A stretch of 64,000 bases of DNA from CAZXLT01 sp964641545 (lineage in GTDB: Bacteria; Patescibacteriota; Saccharimonadia; Saccharimonadales; AWTP1-31): the NCBI GenBank assembly GCA_964641545.1, contig CAZXLT010000003.1, forward strand, positions 28,497-92,496, read 5' to 3'. The position numbers were made by a program, and so were the translations under genes. Shown here one piece after another: positions 49,824 through 59,333 of the stretch (position 1 is its first letter; each line of letters opens with the position of its first letter). Under the pieces are notes generated by a model. The model did no database searches. It saw only the letters and a program-made list of their open reading frames with translations, and had not been told where the DNA came from.

Positions 49824-52363
49824 TACAGCCTCTTGGCGTCCAGTTTTTGTTCTGCTACGGCGGCAACATCATCAATCACCGCACTAACTTCGTTTGTGGT
49901 GAGCGTTTTTTGTGGATGAGTCAAAGTAATGCGAAAAGTCATGTGCTTGATATCTGGCTTGTCCTGGTAGATGTCTAACGGTCGTAACTCGCTCCAGTAA
50001 CCATCTTGCTGGCTCGAAAGACTGAGCTGGGACTGGATGACAGACACAAGTTCCTGGAATGTCGTTTTGGCTGGAACCGACAAGCTAATGTCCTGGCTGC
50101 TCGAAGGAAACCGCGAAAGCGGACGATACGCTGCCAGCTGCGGTAATTGCTGGAGCAGTTCAATGTCCAACTCGAATCCTGCCGAGAATGCGGGTAGCTT
50201 TGCTTCTTGTGTTATAACAGATTTGAATTCTCCGACAAACCCATAGATGTTGTTAGCTTGGTCAACAACTACTGCACTGCGTTTCGGCTCGAATGGAGCG
50301 GCCCACTGTGCCTCATAATCCTTCAGTTTATGTCCGCCCAATGGCTCCAGGCGGAGCGTGCTGCTGTCGAGCACACTGTCGAGTGCGCTCCAAAGGTATT
50401 TCACGGCCTGATAGTAAGAAGCACCTGCGTACCGCTTTTTTACGACTTTATCATCACTGGCTATTACGAGAGCCAGATGCTCCAATTCTTTGGGCAGTTT
50501 TTCGTCATTCAATTTCTGCTTACTGTGAACTGGATTAATTTCGTAGAGCACGAATTCTTCATGACCGGCTTTTATGTTGCTATGCACCTTTTCCAGCAAG
50601 CTTGGCAACAAGCTCAGTCGATAATACTGCAACGCCGGGCTAAGAGCGTTACTAAGCCTGTATGCGTGTTTCTCATCTTGACCATAATTTGACAACATAT
50701 CTCCATGCACAAAACTGTAGGTAAGCAGTTCGCTGGCGCCTGCTTCGCGTAAGTTAACACGGAGCCTAGATTTGAACTCGCGCATCACATTACGCGGGGT
50801 CGGTTTGGCGCTTCTTGGCGGCAAAACCACAGGAAGCTTGTCATAGCCATAAAGACGTCCAATTTCCTCAACAATATCTTCCGGGATCTCCAAATCTGTT
50901 CGCCAGAAGGGAGGCGTTATTTCTAGTTTGTTCCCGTGGACTTCGGTTTGTATTTCTACGTTTTGCAGTAGTTTAGCTGCAGCAGGTGCCGTAAGACTGG
51001 ATCCAAGCCGCTCGTTTATGAAATCGATGTCAACTGTAATCAGTTTTTGTTTTGGTAGCGAATTTTTAACATCCTGAACATCGCTGGCGACTTTTCCGCC
51101 AGCAAGTTTCTGAATATCCTCAGTTATTCTGGCAACGACTGCCAAATTCTGTAAAGGACTCTGGCCCTTAGTAAACCTTGTTACCGCATCAGTGAAAACT
51201 CCGTACTCCATCGCTGTTCGACGAATTGTGTACATGTCCCAGTTTGCGGCTTCTATGATAATGTTTTTAGTGCTGGAATCAACTTCTGTTTCGACGCCGC
51301 CCATTGCACCACCAAGACAGATAAGGTGATTAGCTGTTGCGACCATCATCGTCTTTTCATTTGGTTTTATTTCTTTACCAGACAATAGCCTGATCTTCTC
51401 ACCAGATCGTGGGTGCCTTATGTGCAGTTCAACGCCATCAGCCCCACCCAAAGCCTTGACTTTATCGTAATCGTACGCATGAATTGGCTGTCCTGTTAAA
51501 TGCATGTAGTAGTTCGTTAAGTCAACGATATTGTTTATTGGTTTAATGCCAACACGCTTAAGATCAAACTGAATGTGTAGCGGGCTTGGTTTAACCGCCA
51601 CATCACTTATAGCGACAGCGACAAAGCGCCGCACTAATTTTGGAATATCATTTCTGATGCGTAGTTTGAGCTCTTTTCCTTCAACTTTAGGAAGTGATGG
51701 ATTCTCTGTATACCAGTCTGGACTCTTAAAGGCCTTGCCCTGAATTCCCGCCAACTCACGGGCTACCCCTAATATGCCAAAACAATCTGGACGATGGGTG
51801 AACATTTTGTTCTCTAGGTCAATTACTGCTTCACCGCTAAGCCACAGCGCTTCTGCAAAACTTGTCCCGGGCTTCGTACCTTTGGCTAGTTGATCAAGTT
51901 TTAATACTAAAATGCCTGAATGATCCTCACTGATACCTAGCTCTGCTGGACTTGCCAGCATGCCGCTACTCACATAACCTCGGATCTCTCTCGCATCAAG
52001 TACGAAAGGATCTTTCTCTATTGTTGAAGGCACGGTAGCACCCGGCGGAATCCAAGCAACAGTTAGACCCGCTTGTACGTTTGGCGCACCACAAACAACC
52101 TGAACATATCCGTCTTTGTCACGCTTGATGTTTTTTACGGCTCCGCCGTCGTCAATAGTACACAAGCTAAGACGGTTGGCGTTTGGGTGCTTAATGCAAC
52201 TCATGATTTTTACAACCACAACCTCTCTGTACCGCGGTCCCCACTGAACCACTTCCTCAACTGCGCCAAGCTGTGCGCCGATTCGTTTTAGAATCTCGTC
52301 CGTGCCAATACCAACCAAGTCGACATTACTGTAGTACTGTGCCCAATTTAACGATACTTTCAT
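49823..52363 (-). CDS. pheT: Phenylalanyl-tRNA synthetase beta subunit
   Basis: PheT with PheS forms the (alpha-beta)2 enzyme that charges tRNA(Phe). The 846-aa protein has an N-terminal EMAP/OB tRNA-binding domain (about 40-160, SCIKHPNANRLSLCTID), the B3/B4 editing domain, B5 domains (about 440-520, with EEIGRLYGYDKLP) and a C-terminal ferredoxin-fold anticodon-binding domain (PLSRFPSSSQDISLSVP). It is complete. ATG 52363 overlaps the cupin gene by 4 nt. Confidence 0.96.
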   Translation of the reverse strand: MKVSLNWAQYYSNVDLVGIGTDEILKRIGAQLGAVEEVVQWGPRYREVVVVKIMSCIKHPNANRLSLCTIDDGGAVKNIKRDKDGYVQVVCGAPNVQAGLTVAWIPPGATVPSTIEKDPFVLDAREIRGYVSSGMLASPAELGISEDHSGILVLKLDQLAKGTKPGTSFAEALWLSGEAVIDLENKMFTHRPDCFGILGVARELAGIQGKAFKSPDWYTENPSLPKVEGKELKLRIRNDIPKLVRRFVAVAISDVAVKPSPLHIQFDLKRVGIKPINNIVDLTNYYMHLTGQPIHAYDYDKVKALGGADGVELHIRHPRSGEKIRLLSGKEIKPNEKTMMVATANHLICLGGAMGGVETEVDSSTKNIIIEAANWDMYTIRRTAMEYGVFTDAVTRFTKGQSPLQNLAVVARITEDIQKLAGGKVASDVQDVKNSLPKQKLITVDIDFINERLGSSLTAPAAAKLLQNVEIQTEVHGNKLEITPPFWRTDLEIPEDIVEEIGRLYGYDKLPVVLPPRSAKPTPRNVMREFKSRLRVNLREAGASELLTYSFVHGDMLSNYGQDEKHAYRLSNALSPALQYYRLSLLPSLLEKVHSNIKAGHEEFVLYEINPVHSKQKLNDEKLPKELEHLALVIASDDKVVKKRYAGASYYQAVKYLWSALDSVLDSSTLRLEPLGGHKLKDYEAQWAAPFEPKRSAVVVDQANNIYGFVGEFKSVITQEAKLPAFSAGFELDIELLQQLPQLAAYRPLSRFPSSSQDISLSVPAKTTFQELVSVIQSQLSLSSQQDGYWSELRPLDIYQDKPDIKHMTFRITLTHPQKTLTTNEVSAVIDDVAAVAEQKLDAKRL

Positions 52364-52704
52364 GCTTTGATCCTTACAAAAATCATCTCGTGCTGATGCT
52401 GCGAGGGATTGTGAATTTTATGCCGAACACTATTAGGAAAAACAAATACATCACCTGGTTCGTAAGAGTACTTGCCATCCTCGTCATGTACTTCACCGTT
52501 ACCCGTCACAACTACCATAATCTCTTCGACTCCTTCATGGTTGTGCCAGTCGAACGTCTGCCCTCCCGGTAAGTAGCCGCGCGTCATCATTTCGAAATGT
52601 TTACTCTGTAAGTGAGCTGGGCTAACGTAGACTTTGCGTGATCCACTTCCGCCATGCGCTTCTTCCAGAGGTATGTCTTTGTCAGATCTCTTTATAACTT
52701 TCAT
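52360..52704 (-). CDS. Cupin-domain protein between pheS and pheT
   Basis: A 114-aa single-domain cupin with metal-binding motifs WHNHEGVEEIMVVVTGNGEV and EPGDVFVFPNSVRHKIHN (both H-rich strands intact). Cupins may be isomerases, dioxygenases or sugar-binding sensors; the family gives no clue to substrate. It overlaps pheS and pheT by ATGA on both sides, so it is translated in step with the tRNA synthetase. This insertion in the usual pheST pair is unusual. Confidence 0.87.
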   Translation of the reverse strand: MKVIKRSDKDIPLEEAHGGSGSRKVYVSPAHLQSKHFEMMTRGYLPGGQTFDWHNHEGVEEIMVVVTGNGEVHDEDGKYSYEPGDVFVFPNSVRHKIHNPSQHQHEMIFVRIKA

Positions 52705-53732
52705 CTGAATTGCCTCAAGAAATCTAATTTGCCGCTCTCAAAATGCCGGACATCTTCAATTCCGTATTTCATCATAACTAGTCGCTCAATGCCGCCACCC
52801 CAGGCAAATCCTGTATATTCCGTTGGGTCAATGCCGGCATCTTTTAATACGTTCGGGTGAATCATGCCGCATCCCAAAATTTCTAACCATTGCTCTGCCT
52901 CGGAATCGTCTTTTCGCAGCCAAGCTGGGCGCTCGATAGCGAACTCAAAGCTCGGTTCGGTAAACGGAAAATAAAAAGGCTGTATTTTTGCTTTGAGCTC
53001 CTGGCCAAAATATTCGCTCAGCAATGCTTGCAATGTTGCAATAAGATTACCGACTGTTACTCCTTTACCAACATATACACCTTCGTACTGGTAAAACGTA
53101 TGCTCGTGCGTAACGTCGAGGTCTTCGTTTCGAAACACGCGGTCTGGCACGATAACCGCAATAGGTTCGCCATTTTTCAGATTATTTCTGTACTTTTTTA
53201 GTACCCGGTTCTGCATAGTGCTGGTGTGTGCCGGAGCAATTAAACCTTCGGTGGTCGTAAAGGTGTCGTAATCGTCCCGTGCAGGGTGACCTTCTGGGAA
53301 GTTCAGACTCTCAAACATATGATAGTCGTCATCGATTAGACGGCTCTGCTCAATGACAAACCCCATGCGGTATGCGATGTCACTTATGTATTCTAGTTCA
53401 GTCAGAAGCGGGTGTTTGCTGCCGTGGTCACCGGTTAATAGGCGTGGCTTTTTCGCATCGGGGGTATTTATATCAAAAGGAGCGGTAACGTCAATAGATT
53501 CAACCTTTTCGGATGAGGCGCTTTGAGTATGAACCAACGCTTCCAGTTCTTTCTTCAACGCATTGATTTCACGACCCAGTACCGCACGCTCCTCACCAGG
53601 TAACGCTGGTAATTGCGCATACAATGCTTTGAGTTCGGGGGCACGTAATACCGCCCCTTTATCATCAAGCTTTACGAGCCTTTGCTTCAATACTTCAGCA
53701 GCAGCAGATACCTGAGGGTTTTTATATGTCAT
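52701..53732 (-). CDS. pheS: Phenylalanyl-tRNA synthetase alpha subunit
   Basis: PheS carries the class II catalytic core that activates phenylalanine. The 343-aa protein has an N-terminal coiled coil that contacts tRNA, motif 1 (GHPARDDYDTF), motif 2 (RVFRNEDLDVTHEHTFYQ) and motif 3 (GFAWGGGIERLVMMKYG). I choose ATG 53732 (MTYKNPQVSA), since the longer frame extends into the TATACT promoter. It is the first gene of pheS-cupin-pheT-DUF2207. Confidence 0.96.
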   Translation of the reverse strand: MTYKNPQVSAAAEVLKQRLVKLDDKGAVLRAPELKALYAQLPALPGEERAVLGREINALKKELEALVHTQSASSEKVESIDVTAPFDINTPDAKKPRLLTGDHGSKHPLLTELEYISDIAYRMGFVIEQSRLIDDDYHMFESLNFPEGHPARDDYDTFTTTEGLIAPAHTSTMQNRVLKKYRNNLKNGEPIAVIVPDRVFRNEDLDVTHEHTFYQYEGVYVGKGVTVGNLIATLQALLSEYFGQELKAKIQPFYFPFTEPSFEFAIERPAWLRKDDSEAEQWLEILGCGMIHPNVLKDAGIDPTEYTGFAWGGGIERLVMMKYGIEDVRHFESGKLDFLRQFR

Positions 53733-53742
53733 GACTACTAGT

Positions 53743-53748
53743 AGTATA
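53743..53748 (-). promoter_or_regulatory. -10 box (TATACT) of the pheS unit
   Basis: It ends 10 nt before ATG 53732 on the minus strand. Confidence 0.45.
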
Positions 53749-53787
53749 TCAGGATAGCCGCATTTTACCCCTCTGCTTGACATGCGC

Positions 53788-53793
53788 TACACT
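53788..53793 (+). promoter_or_regulatory. -10 box (TACACT) of the YajQ-family gene
   Basis: It ends exactly 6 nt before ATG 53800; TTTACC (53764-53769) lies 18 nt upstream as a weak -35. Confidence 0.5.
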
Positions 53794-53799
53794 ATATCT

Positions 53800-54297
53800 A
53801 TGCCAACTTTCTCTTTTGACATCGTAAGCGACTACGACCTATCCGAAATTATTAATGTATTTGAGCAAACAAAGCGCGAACTGGACAACCGCTATGACTT
53901 TAAGGGCACCCATGCTGGCGTTGATTGGCTGGATAACGAAAAACGAGGACTAAAAATCACTGGCGACAGCCAATACCAGCTTGATGCAATCATCGAAATT
54001 GTACGCAAAAAACTCGCTGCGCGTAACCAAAGCCAAAAACTACTTGATACTAGTCGTAATGCCGAGACAACCAACCTTAGAATGATTTGGGAAGTTCCGT
54101 TCAAGAAAGGCCTGGATCAGGATAAAGCCAAGAAAATTACTTCAAAAATTCGTATGGACTTGCCAAAAGTCAAAACACAGGTGCAAGGAGAAGAAGTGCG
54201 AGTGATGAGCGGCAGCAAAGACGATCTTCAAAAAGCAATGCAGCTACTCAAAAGCCAAGATTTCGACTTTCCACTAAGTTTTACTAACTTCCGATAA
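53800..54297 (+). CDS. yajQ: YajQ/UPF0234 family nucleotide-binding protein
   Basis: The 165-aa protein has the two-domain ferredoxin-like UPF0234 fold, with FSFDIVSDYDLSEIINVFEQ at the start and KKITSKIRMDLPKVKTQVQGEEVRVMSGSKDDLQ in the second half. Some members bind cyclic di-GMP or RNA; in this organism the role is not known. ATG 53800 (MPTFSFD) is the family start; the longer frame includes the promoter. Confidence 0.93.
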   Translation: MPTFSFDIVSDYDLSEIINVFEQTKRELDNRYDFKGTHAGVDWLDNEKRGLKITGDSQYQLDAIIEIVRKKLAARNQSQKLLDTSRNAETTNLRMIWEVPFKKGLDQDKAKKITSKIRMDLPKVKTQVQGEEVRVMSGSKDDLQKAMQLLKSQDFDFPLSFTNFR

Positions 54298-54319
54298 GCA
54301 CGACAAATCATAAGCACGT

Positions 54320-54325
54320 TATACT
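54320..54325 (+). promoter_or_regulatory. -10 box (TATACT) of the glycoside hydrolase gene
   Basis: It ends exactly 6 nt before ATG 54332, predicting leaderless mRNA. Confidence 0.55.
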
Positions 54326-54331
54326 AGACTC

Positions 54332-55660
54332 ATGTTAAGCATTGCCGAGACTCGTGAGCAGGCCAAAAAGGTGCTTGAGGCAAATGATCGGGGTGAGTAC
54401 ACTATTCCGGCGCATGGTCTGTACTCGCACCAGTGGCTGTGGGATAGTTGTTTTGTCGCAATCGGTCTACGGCATATAAACATTGAGCGTGCTCAAAAGG
54501 AACTAACCAGCTTGCTGCGTGGACAGTGGAGCAATGGGATGCTGCCTAACATTATTTTTGCTGGCGATCCGTGGTATAACCAGGATCGCAACATTTGGCG
54601 CAGTCACCTTTCTCCTTTTTCGCCTGACGACATCAACACAAGCGGGCTAACGCAACCACCTATACTTGCCGAAGCCGTGGTGCAGGTCGGTAAAAAGATG
54701 ACCAAACCAGAGAGGCGTAGCTGGTACCAAACTATGTACCCAGCTTTGGAAAAGTATCACTTGTGGCTGTATGCAGATCGAACCGAGGCGGATGATGGGC
54801 TGGTAACGTTAATCCATCCGTATGAGTCAGGTCTTGATAACACTCCTCCATGGATTTACATGCTTCGGCAAGAGCACTGGCCATGGTGGGCAGCGTTGCT
54901 CGATAAGACCAAATTAGACTCTGTCGCAAGCTTCTTTAGGCGCGACACCAGACACGTACCACCAGGGCAACGCATGAATAATCTAGAGGCGCTCCTGTAT
55001 TATCACCGCGTAACACAATTACGGCGGAAGCATTACAACGCTCCGAAGGTGCTAAAACGGACACATTTTGCTCTTGATGACCTTGGCTATAACTGCATGT
55101 TTATTCGAGCAAATCAGCATTTGGTAACAATAGCCAAAACAATTGGGCGGAAATTGCCAGACGAGCTACTCGCAAGCATGAAGAATACTGAAGCATCGCT
55201 TGAGCAGTTGTGGGATGGCTACAAAGGGCAATACTTTTCGCGTGCACATAAAACAAAAAAATTAGTACGTGAATCAAGTATTGCAACTCTTTTGCCGTTG
55301 TACGCAGGCTCTATTAGTAAAGAACGCGCTGAACAGCTAGTTGATTTATTGCGCAATCGTCATATCTTTGGTGCTGAATTTCCAGTACCGAGCGCCCCAT
55401 TTAATTCAAAGTTTTTCGAACCACACAGCTACTGGCAAGGTCCTACCTGGATAAATACCAACTGGCTCATCGTAGATGGGCTGAGGCGATACGGGTACAA
55501 ACAAGAAGCAGAAATTATAGAGGCAAAATCACTACAATTAGTACGAGAGCACGGTTGCTACGAGTATTTTTCTCCGGTCGATGGAACGCCTGCTGGAGCA
55601 AATGGTTTCAGTTGGACGGCTGCCTTAGTGATTGATTTCCTTGCTACATCAAAGCGATAA
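54332..55660 (+). CDS. MGH1-like/GH63-type glycoside hydrolase
   Basis: The 442-aa protein is an (alpha/alpha)6-barrel hydrolase resembling mannosylglycerate hydrolase and GH63/trehalase-like enzymes. Visible blocks are YSHQWLWDSCFVAIGL (first barrel, with the likely acidic residue), NDxG-type GQWSNGMLPNIIF, and the C-terminal HSYWQGPTWINTNWLIVDGL. It has no signal peptide, so it acts in the cytoplasm on a small alpha-glycoside or storage sugar; exact substrate unknown. It ends 18 nt before alr on the same strand. Confidence 0.82.
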   Translation: MLSIAETREQAKKVLEANDRGEYTIPAHGLYSHQWLWDSCFVAIGLRHINIERAQKELTSLLRGQWSNGMLPNIIFAGDPWYNQDRNIWRSHLSPFSPDDINTSGLTQPPILAEAVVQVGKKMTKPERRSWYQTMYPALEKYHLWLYADRTEADDGLVTLIHPYESGLDNTPPWIYMLRQEHWPWWAALLDKTKLDSVASFFRRDTRHVPPGQRMNNLEALLYYHRVTQLRRKHYNAPKVLKRTHFALDDLGYNCMFIRANQHLVTIAKTIGRKLPDELLASMKNTEASLEQLWDGYKGQYFSRAHKTKKLVRESSIATLLPLYAGSISKERAEQLVDLLRNRHIFGAEFPVPSAPFNSKFFEPHSYWQGPTWINTNWLIVDGLRRYGYKQEAEIIEAKSLQLVREHGCYEYFSPVDGTPAGANGFSWTAALVIDFLATSKR

Positions 55661-55666
55661 AACGAG

Positions 55667-55672
55667 TATTAT
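55667..55672 (+). promoter_or_regulatory. -10 box (TATTAT) of alr
   Basis: It ends 6 nt before ATG 55679 and lies in the 18-nt gap after the glycoside hydrolase gene. Confidence 0.45.
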
Positions 55673-55678
55673 TACTAC

Positions 55679-56833
55679 ATGTCAGTGCGTAAACGGCTTG
55701 ATTCTATTCTAGGAAAACTCGAGCGAAAATACATTACACACAACCAGATTGAAGTATCACGCTCGGCTTTACTTCACAATCTCGATTTATTCACTGAATT
55801 ATCAAAGCAAGCAGTTATCCCTGTATTAAAGGGCAACGCATACGGCCACGGTATTGCTCAGGTTGCAACCGCATTGCGCGACAGGACTCTGCCCTACATT
55901 GCAATCGACGGTTATTTTGAGGCACTGAGAATCCGGGAAGTTTCAAAACAACCAGTCCTGGTAATGGGAGCAATACCAACCGAAAACTACAAGCATATGA
56001 AATATGATAATTTTGCTTTCGTCGTACAAGATGCCGACAGTATTCGTGCGCTCGGCAAAACTGGTAAAAAAATAAAAATTCATTTGGACTGCAACACAGG
56101 TATGAATCGCTATGGCGCTCAACCGGAAGCAATCGAAGCGCTGACCAAATTAATCCTAAGTTATAGAAGTCTCACGCTTGAAGGAGTCATGAGCCACCTT
56201 GCCGATAGCGACGGGCTCAACAAGCAAACCGTAAATGAAGCGGTTACTATGTTTGACGCGATCTGCGAACAAGTCTTAGGCCTTGGCGCTACACCTACCA
56301 TGTTTCATATTGCACAGACTGCAGGTAGCCTCAAAGTTACATCGAAATATGCAAATACAATTCGCCTCGGCATTGGGTTATACGGTATCAACCCGTTTGC
56401 GCCCAATCACCCGCTACATAAGACTCTTGATAAACTTAAACCAGCCCTAAAACTAACTAGTACAATTACTAAAGTTACACAACTTAAAAAGGGTGCTAAA
56501 GTTAGCTACAACTATACTTATACGGCGAACAAAGATATGAAGATTGGTGTTTTGCCGTTAGGTTATTTCGAGGGGCTGGACCGTGCACTCAGCAACAAGG
56601 GTTTCGTCAAAATCGGTCGTACTTTTGCGCCCATTGTTGGGCGTGTCTGCATGAACCACACCATGATAAATCTTGATGGTGTGGATGCAAAGGTTGGCAC
56701 TAAAGTTTTGGTGTATAGCAATAACCCCAAAGATCGTAACGCTATTGACTCAATCGCCCAAGAATTTGGCGTATTTAATTACAGCGCATTAACGAGTATG
56801 AGCCCCGACGTTCGTCGCGTGCTCGTTGCTTAA
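55679..56833 (+). CDS. alr: Alanine racemase
   Basis: Alr is a PLP enzyme that makes D-alanine for peptidoglycan. The 384-aa protein carries the PLP-lysine motif VIPVLKGNAYGHG, the barrel strands GVMSHLADSD and HIAQTAGSLK, the second-domain VSYNYTYTA block with the catalytic Tyr, and RVCMNHTMINLD. Its presence implies a D-alanine-containing cell wall. It follows the hydrolase by 18 nt and may also have its own promoter. Confidence 0.95.
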   Translation: MSVRKRLDSILGKLERKYITHNQIEVSRSALLHNLDLFTELSKQAVIPVLKGNAYGHGIAQVATALRDRTLPYIAIDGYFEALRIREVSKQPVLVMGAIPTENYKHMKYDNFAFVVQDADSIRALGKTGKKIKIHLDCNTGMNRYGAQPEAIEALTKLILSYRSLTLEGVMSHLADSDGLNKQTVNEAVTMFDAICEQVLGLGATPTMFHIAQTAGSLKVTSKYANTIRLGIGLYGINPFAPNHPLHKTLDKLKPALKLTSTITKVTQLKKGAKVSYNYTYTANKDMKIGVLPLGYFEGLDRALSNKGFVKIGRTFAPIVGRVCMNHTMINLDGVDAKVGTKVLVYSNNPKDRNAIDSIAQEFGVFNYSALTSMSPDVRRVLVA

Positions 56834-56838
56834 GCTGG

Positions 56839-57156
56839 TTACGCAGCATCTCCAGCCGTGGGATTTGGCGGCAACATAGCAGCAACTCCTAGCCACCACT
56901 CTTTGCAACCCTCTAGCACCTCGCCTGGGCTTTGACGAATCCACTCCTGCCAAATGCCATTTGCGTCTTCTATACTAGTGTCCTGGCAGGCTCTTCTGAT
57001 CATTTCTTCACCATAGCAACGAAGCAGTCGTGCATTGTCTCGGTAATCCTGGGGGTAGTCGCTTCTAGATCGTGCTACTTGCGCTGCAGCTTCGTTTGGG
57101 CCCAGTCCTTCCGCAGTCAGCAAACCTACTTGCAGTCTTTGATAATCGGCGTACAT
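56839..57156 (-). CDS. Small protein, unknown
   Basis: A 105-aa acidic, all-helical soluble protein with Trp-rich segments (NGIWQEWIRQS, CKEWWLGVAA) and a helical N-half (GLGPNEAAAQVARSRSDYPQD). No family is recognised. It is convergent with alr (5-nt gap) and lies downstream of rmuC on the same strand. The codon pattern and lack of overlap support a real gene, but evidence is moderate. Confidence 0.55.
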   Translation of the reverse strand: MYADYQRLQVGLLTAEGLGPNEAAAQVARSRSDYPQDYRDNARLLRCYGEEMIRRACQDTSIEDANGIWQEWIRQSPGEVLEGCKEWWLGVAAMLPPNPTAGDAA

Positions 57157-57214
57157 ACCTATAACCTACCAGCTTGAACTTCCAGGTTCAAGCATTTGCA
57201 TATTAAATAATGAG

Positions 57215-58435
57215 TTAGGAATTGCCTGGATCACCAAGACTCAATGCTGTGTTCTCTGCTGTTTGCTCTGTTTTGTTAGCAAGTTGCTGTACTTTGCCAA
57301 GCTTTCGCTCAATGGTTCGGCTCTTTGTAGTTGCTGTATCTATTGTCTTGGTTGCTTGCACCAGTTTTTCGCGGGTTTTATCTAGTAAGTCGCCAAATTT
57401 GCCAAACTCTCCTTTAATGCCCGTTAATAGCTCCCAAACCTGCCCCGTCTGTTCGGCTATAGCAAGTGTTCTAAAACCGAGTTGATAGCTATTGAGAATG
57501 GCTGCTATTGTTGTTGGTCCAGCAATAGTCACGCGAAGTTCAGACTGAAGCTGTTCAAAAAGCCCTGGCTCTCTCAGGATTTCTGCAAACATACCTTCCG
57601 TTGGCACGTATAAAACAGCAAAGTCAGTGGTGCGAGGTGGCGATATATACTTAGATTTTATAGACTTAGCCTCCAGCTTGACCCTGCTAACCAATGCTTT
57701 CTGTGCTGTCGCGGCTGTTTCGGTTTCTCCTTTTTCTTGTGCAACAACTAAACGTTGGTAATCCTCAAGTGGAAATTTGGCATCGATCGGTAGGTAAATA
57801 TATCCTTTTTCAGAACTCTTGTCCGGGAGTTTGATGGCGAAATCTACCAGCTCGCTCGAATGGGGATTAACTTTTACCTGCTTGTCATAGTGATCCTTTA
57901 TGAAAACTTGCTCTAATAAACTTTCTAGCTGCACCTCGCCCCAAGTTCCTCGAGTCTTTACATTTGTAAGTACACGCTTAAAATCGCTAACATCGCTGGC
58001 TAGATTTTGCATTTCACCCAGGCCTTTGTGCACCATCTCTAGTCGCTCGCTTACCACCTTAAAGCTCTCGCTCAGTCGCTTTTCTAGTGTACTTTGTAGT
58101 TTCTCGTCCACAGTGGAGCGCATTTTTTCTAACTTTTCGGCATTGTCTTTTTGAAGACTTTCCAAACGATACTCTACAGTTTTTCGTATTTGCTCTAGTT
58201 TTTCATCGTTCTTGTCTCGCAGCAAATCAAGGCGCTTGTCGAGTGCATTACGTGAACTACTCAAATTAGCATTTAGCTCTTGCCGCAAGTCTTTGCCTGA
58301 AGTAGCTATTTCTTTTCGATTACGCGCAAATTCGTCTCGCAAAGGTTTGTCTAAATTTTGACTTGTTTTTCTGAGTAGCAACACGGCTAGCAAAACGCTA
58401 TTAACCCCTCCTAAAACAATTGCGACCATCTCCAT
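57215..58435 (-). CDS. rmuC: DNA recombination protein RmuC-like
   Basis: RmuC is a predicted nuclease-related protein that limits certain DNA rearrangements. The 406-aa protein has an N-terminal membrane-like segment (about 3-22), a long coiled coil (about 35-150) and the RmuC domain (about 165-370; GTWGEVQLESLLEQV, PIDAKFPLEDYQRL, AVLYVPTEGMFAEIL). TATACT ends exactly 6 nt before ATG 58435. Confidence 0.92.
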   Translation of the reverse strand: MEMVAIVLGGVNSVLLAVLLLRKTSQNLDKPLRDEFARNRKEIATSGKDLRQELNANLSSSRNALDKRLDLLRDKNDEKLEQIRKTVEYRLESLQKDNAEKLEKMRSTVDEKLQSTLEKRLSESFKVVSERLEMVHKGLGEMQNLASDVSDFKRVLTNVKTRGTWGEVQLESLLEQVFIKDHYDKQVKVNPHSSELVDFAIKLPDKSSEKGYIYLPIDAKFPLEDYQRLVVAQEKGETETAATAQKALVSRVKLEAKSIKSKYISPPRTTDFAVLYVPTEGMFAEILREPGLFEQLQSELRVTIAGPTTIAAILNSYQLGFRTLAIAEQTGQVWELLTGIKGEFGKFGDLLDKTREKLVQATKTIDTATTKSRTIERKLGKVQQLANKTEQTAENTALSLGDPGNS

Positions 58436-58441
58436 GCTTCA

Positions 58442-58447
58442 AGTATA
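58442..58447 (-). promoter_or_regulatory. -10 box (TATACT) of rmuC
   Basis: It ends exactly 6 nt before ATG 58435 on the minus strand. Confidence 0.55.
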
Positions 58448-58454
58448 CCAGCAG

Positions 58455-59303
58455 CTACATTAGTGATGGTGTTGCGTCGTGCGTATGTTCAGCAGGTTCA
58501 GGCTGTGTAATCTGTTGGGTTGTTGGCATATCGTTGTGCTCTTCGGTTTCGATAAAGCGGTGCGAAAGCTGAATAGACAGCGCAACAACCGCTACGCCCA
58601 GCAGCAAGAGTATTGGCTGCAGTTCAATAATTTTTTTACTTGGGGCCTTTTCGTGTAGTGTTGGGATGATGTCACTCGTAGCAATATAGAGCAAGAAGCC
58701 ACCACTTAACCCAAGTAAAATACCGGTGGGCAAAGAATCACTTTGTCCGAGCTGAAAAGTGAGCAAGGCAGTACCCGTGGTAGCGAGAGCACTCAAAGCG
58801 TTCACTGTCAGAACTTTTCTACGGGAAAGACCCTTCGATAACAGTAACCCAAAATCACCAATCTCCTGCGGGATTTCATGCGCAGCAACGGCAATTGTTG
58901 TTACGATGCCCGTTGGAATACTCACTAAGAATGCAGCTGCAATAGCTATCCCGTCCATGGCATTATGAAGCGTATCACCAATAATAATTAGGTTCGCAGT
59001 CGGGTCTTCTTTGCCGTGTTGGTGATGATGGTGAAACCACCGCAAAAACCGTTCTGCAAAGAAGAAGAGCAATATTCCCGCTAGTGCTGCATACAAAACA
59101 ACGTCATGATTTTCTGTATCATGCATGCCATCTTTGAACAGATCAAGGAATACTGCAGCTAGTAGCGCCCCTGCCGCAAACGGAGTTGCATATTCTGCAA
59201 GCAATTTACTCGATTGTCTACTTGTTAGAAGCAGCACCCCGCCAACTAGCGAGACCACCCCGCCGATAAGTGAAAAAATTAAAACATATAGTATTTCTGG
59301 CAT
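58455..59303 (-). CDS. ZIP family divalent metal transporter
   Basis: ZIP proteins import zinc or related divalent metals. The 282-aa protein has eight membrane segments with metal-site motifs GDTLHNAMDGIAIAAAF (helix 4) and AAHEIPQEIGDFGLLL (helix 5), a His-rich cytoplasmic loop (FHHHHQHGKED) and a His-rich C-terminal tail. SD AAAGGAA lies 8 nt before ATG 59303. The divergent Fur-family gene and the shared promoter region suggest zinc-responsive control. Confidence 0.93.
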   Translation of the reverse strand: MPEILYVLIFSLIGGVVSLVGGVLLLTSRQSSKLLAEYATPFAAGALLAAVFLDLFKDGMHDTENHDVVLYAALAGILLFFFAERFLRWFHHHHQHGKEDPTANLIIIGDTLHNAMDGIAIAAAFLVSIPTGIVTTIAVAAHEIPQEIGDFGLLLSKGLSRRKVLTVNALSALATTGTALLTFQLGQSDSLPTGILLGLSGGFLLYIATSDIIPTLHEKAPSKKIIELQPILLLLGVAVVALSIQLSHRFIETEEHNDMPTTQQITQPEPAEHTHDATPSLM

Positions 59304-59333
59304 AACTCATTCCTTTCTATTGAAGTCTACTAA

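Noticed and set aside
57172..57193. Perfect 8-bp hairpin GCTTGAAC/GTTCAAGC between rmuC and the 105-aa gene
   Set aside because: No T-run follows on either strand, and there is no other sign of termination or of regulation; I leave it unannotated.
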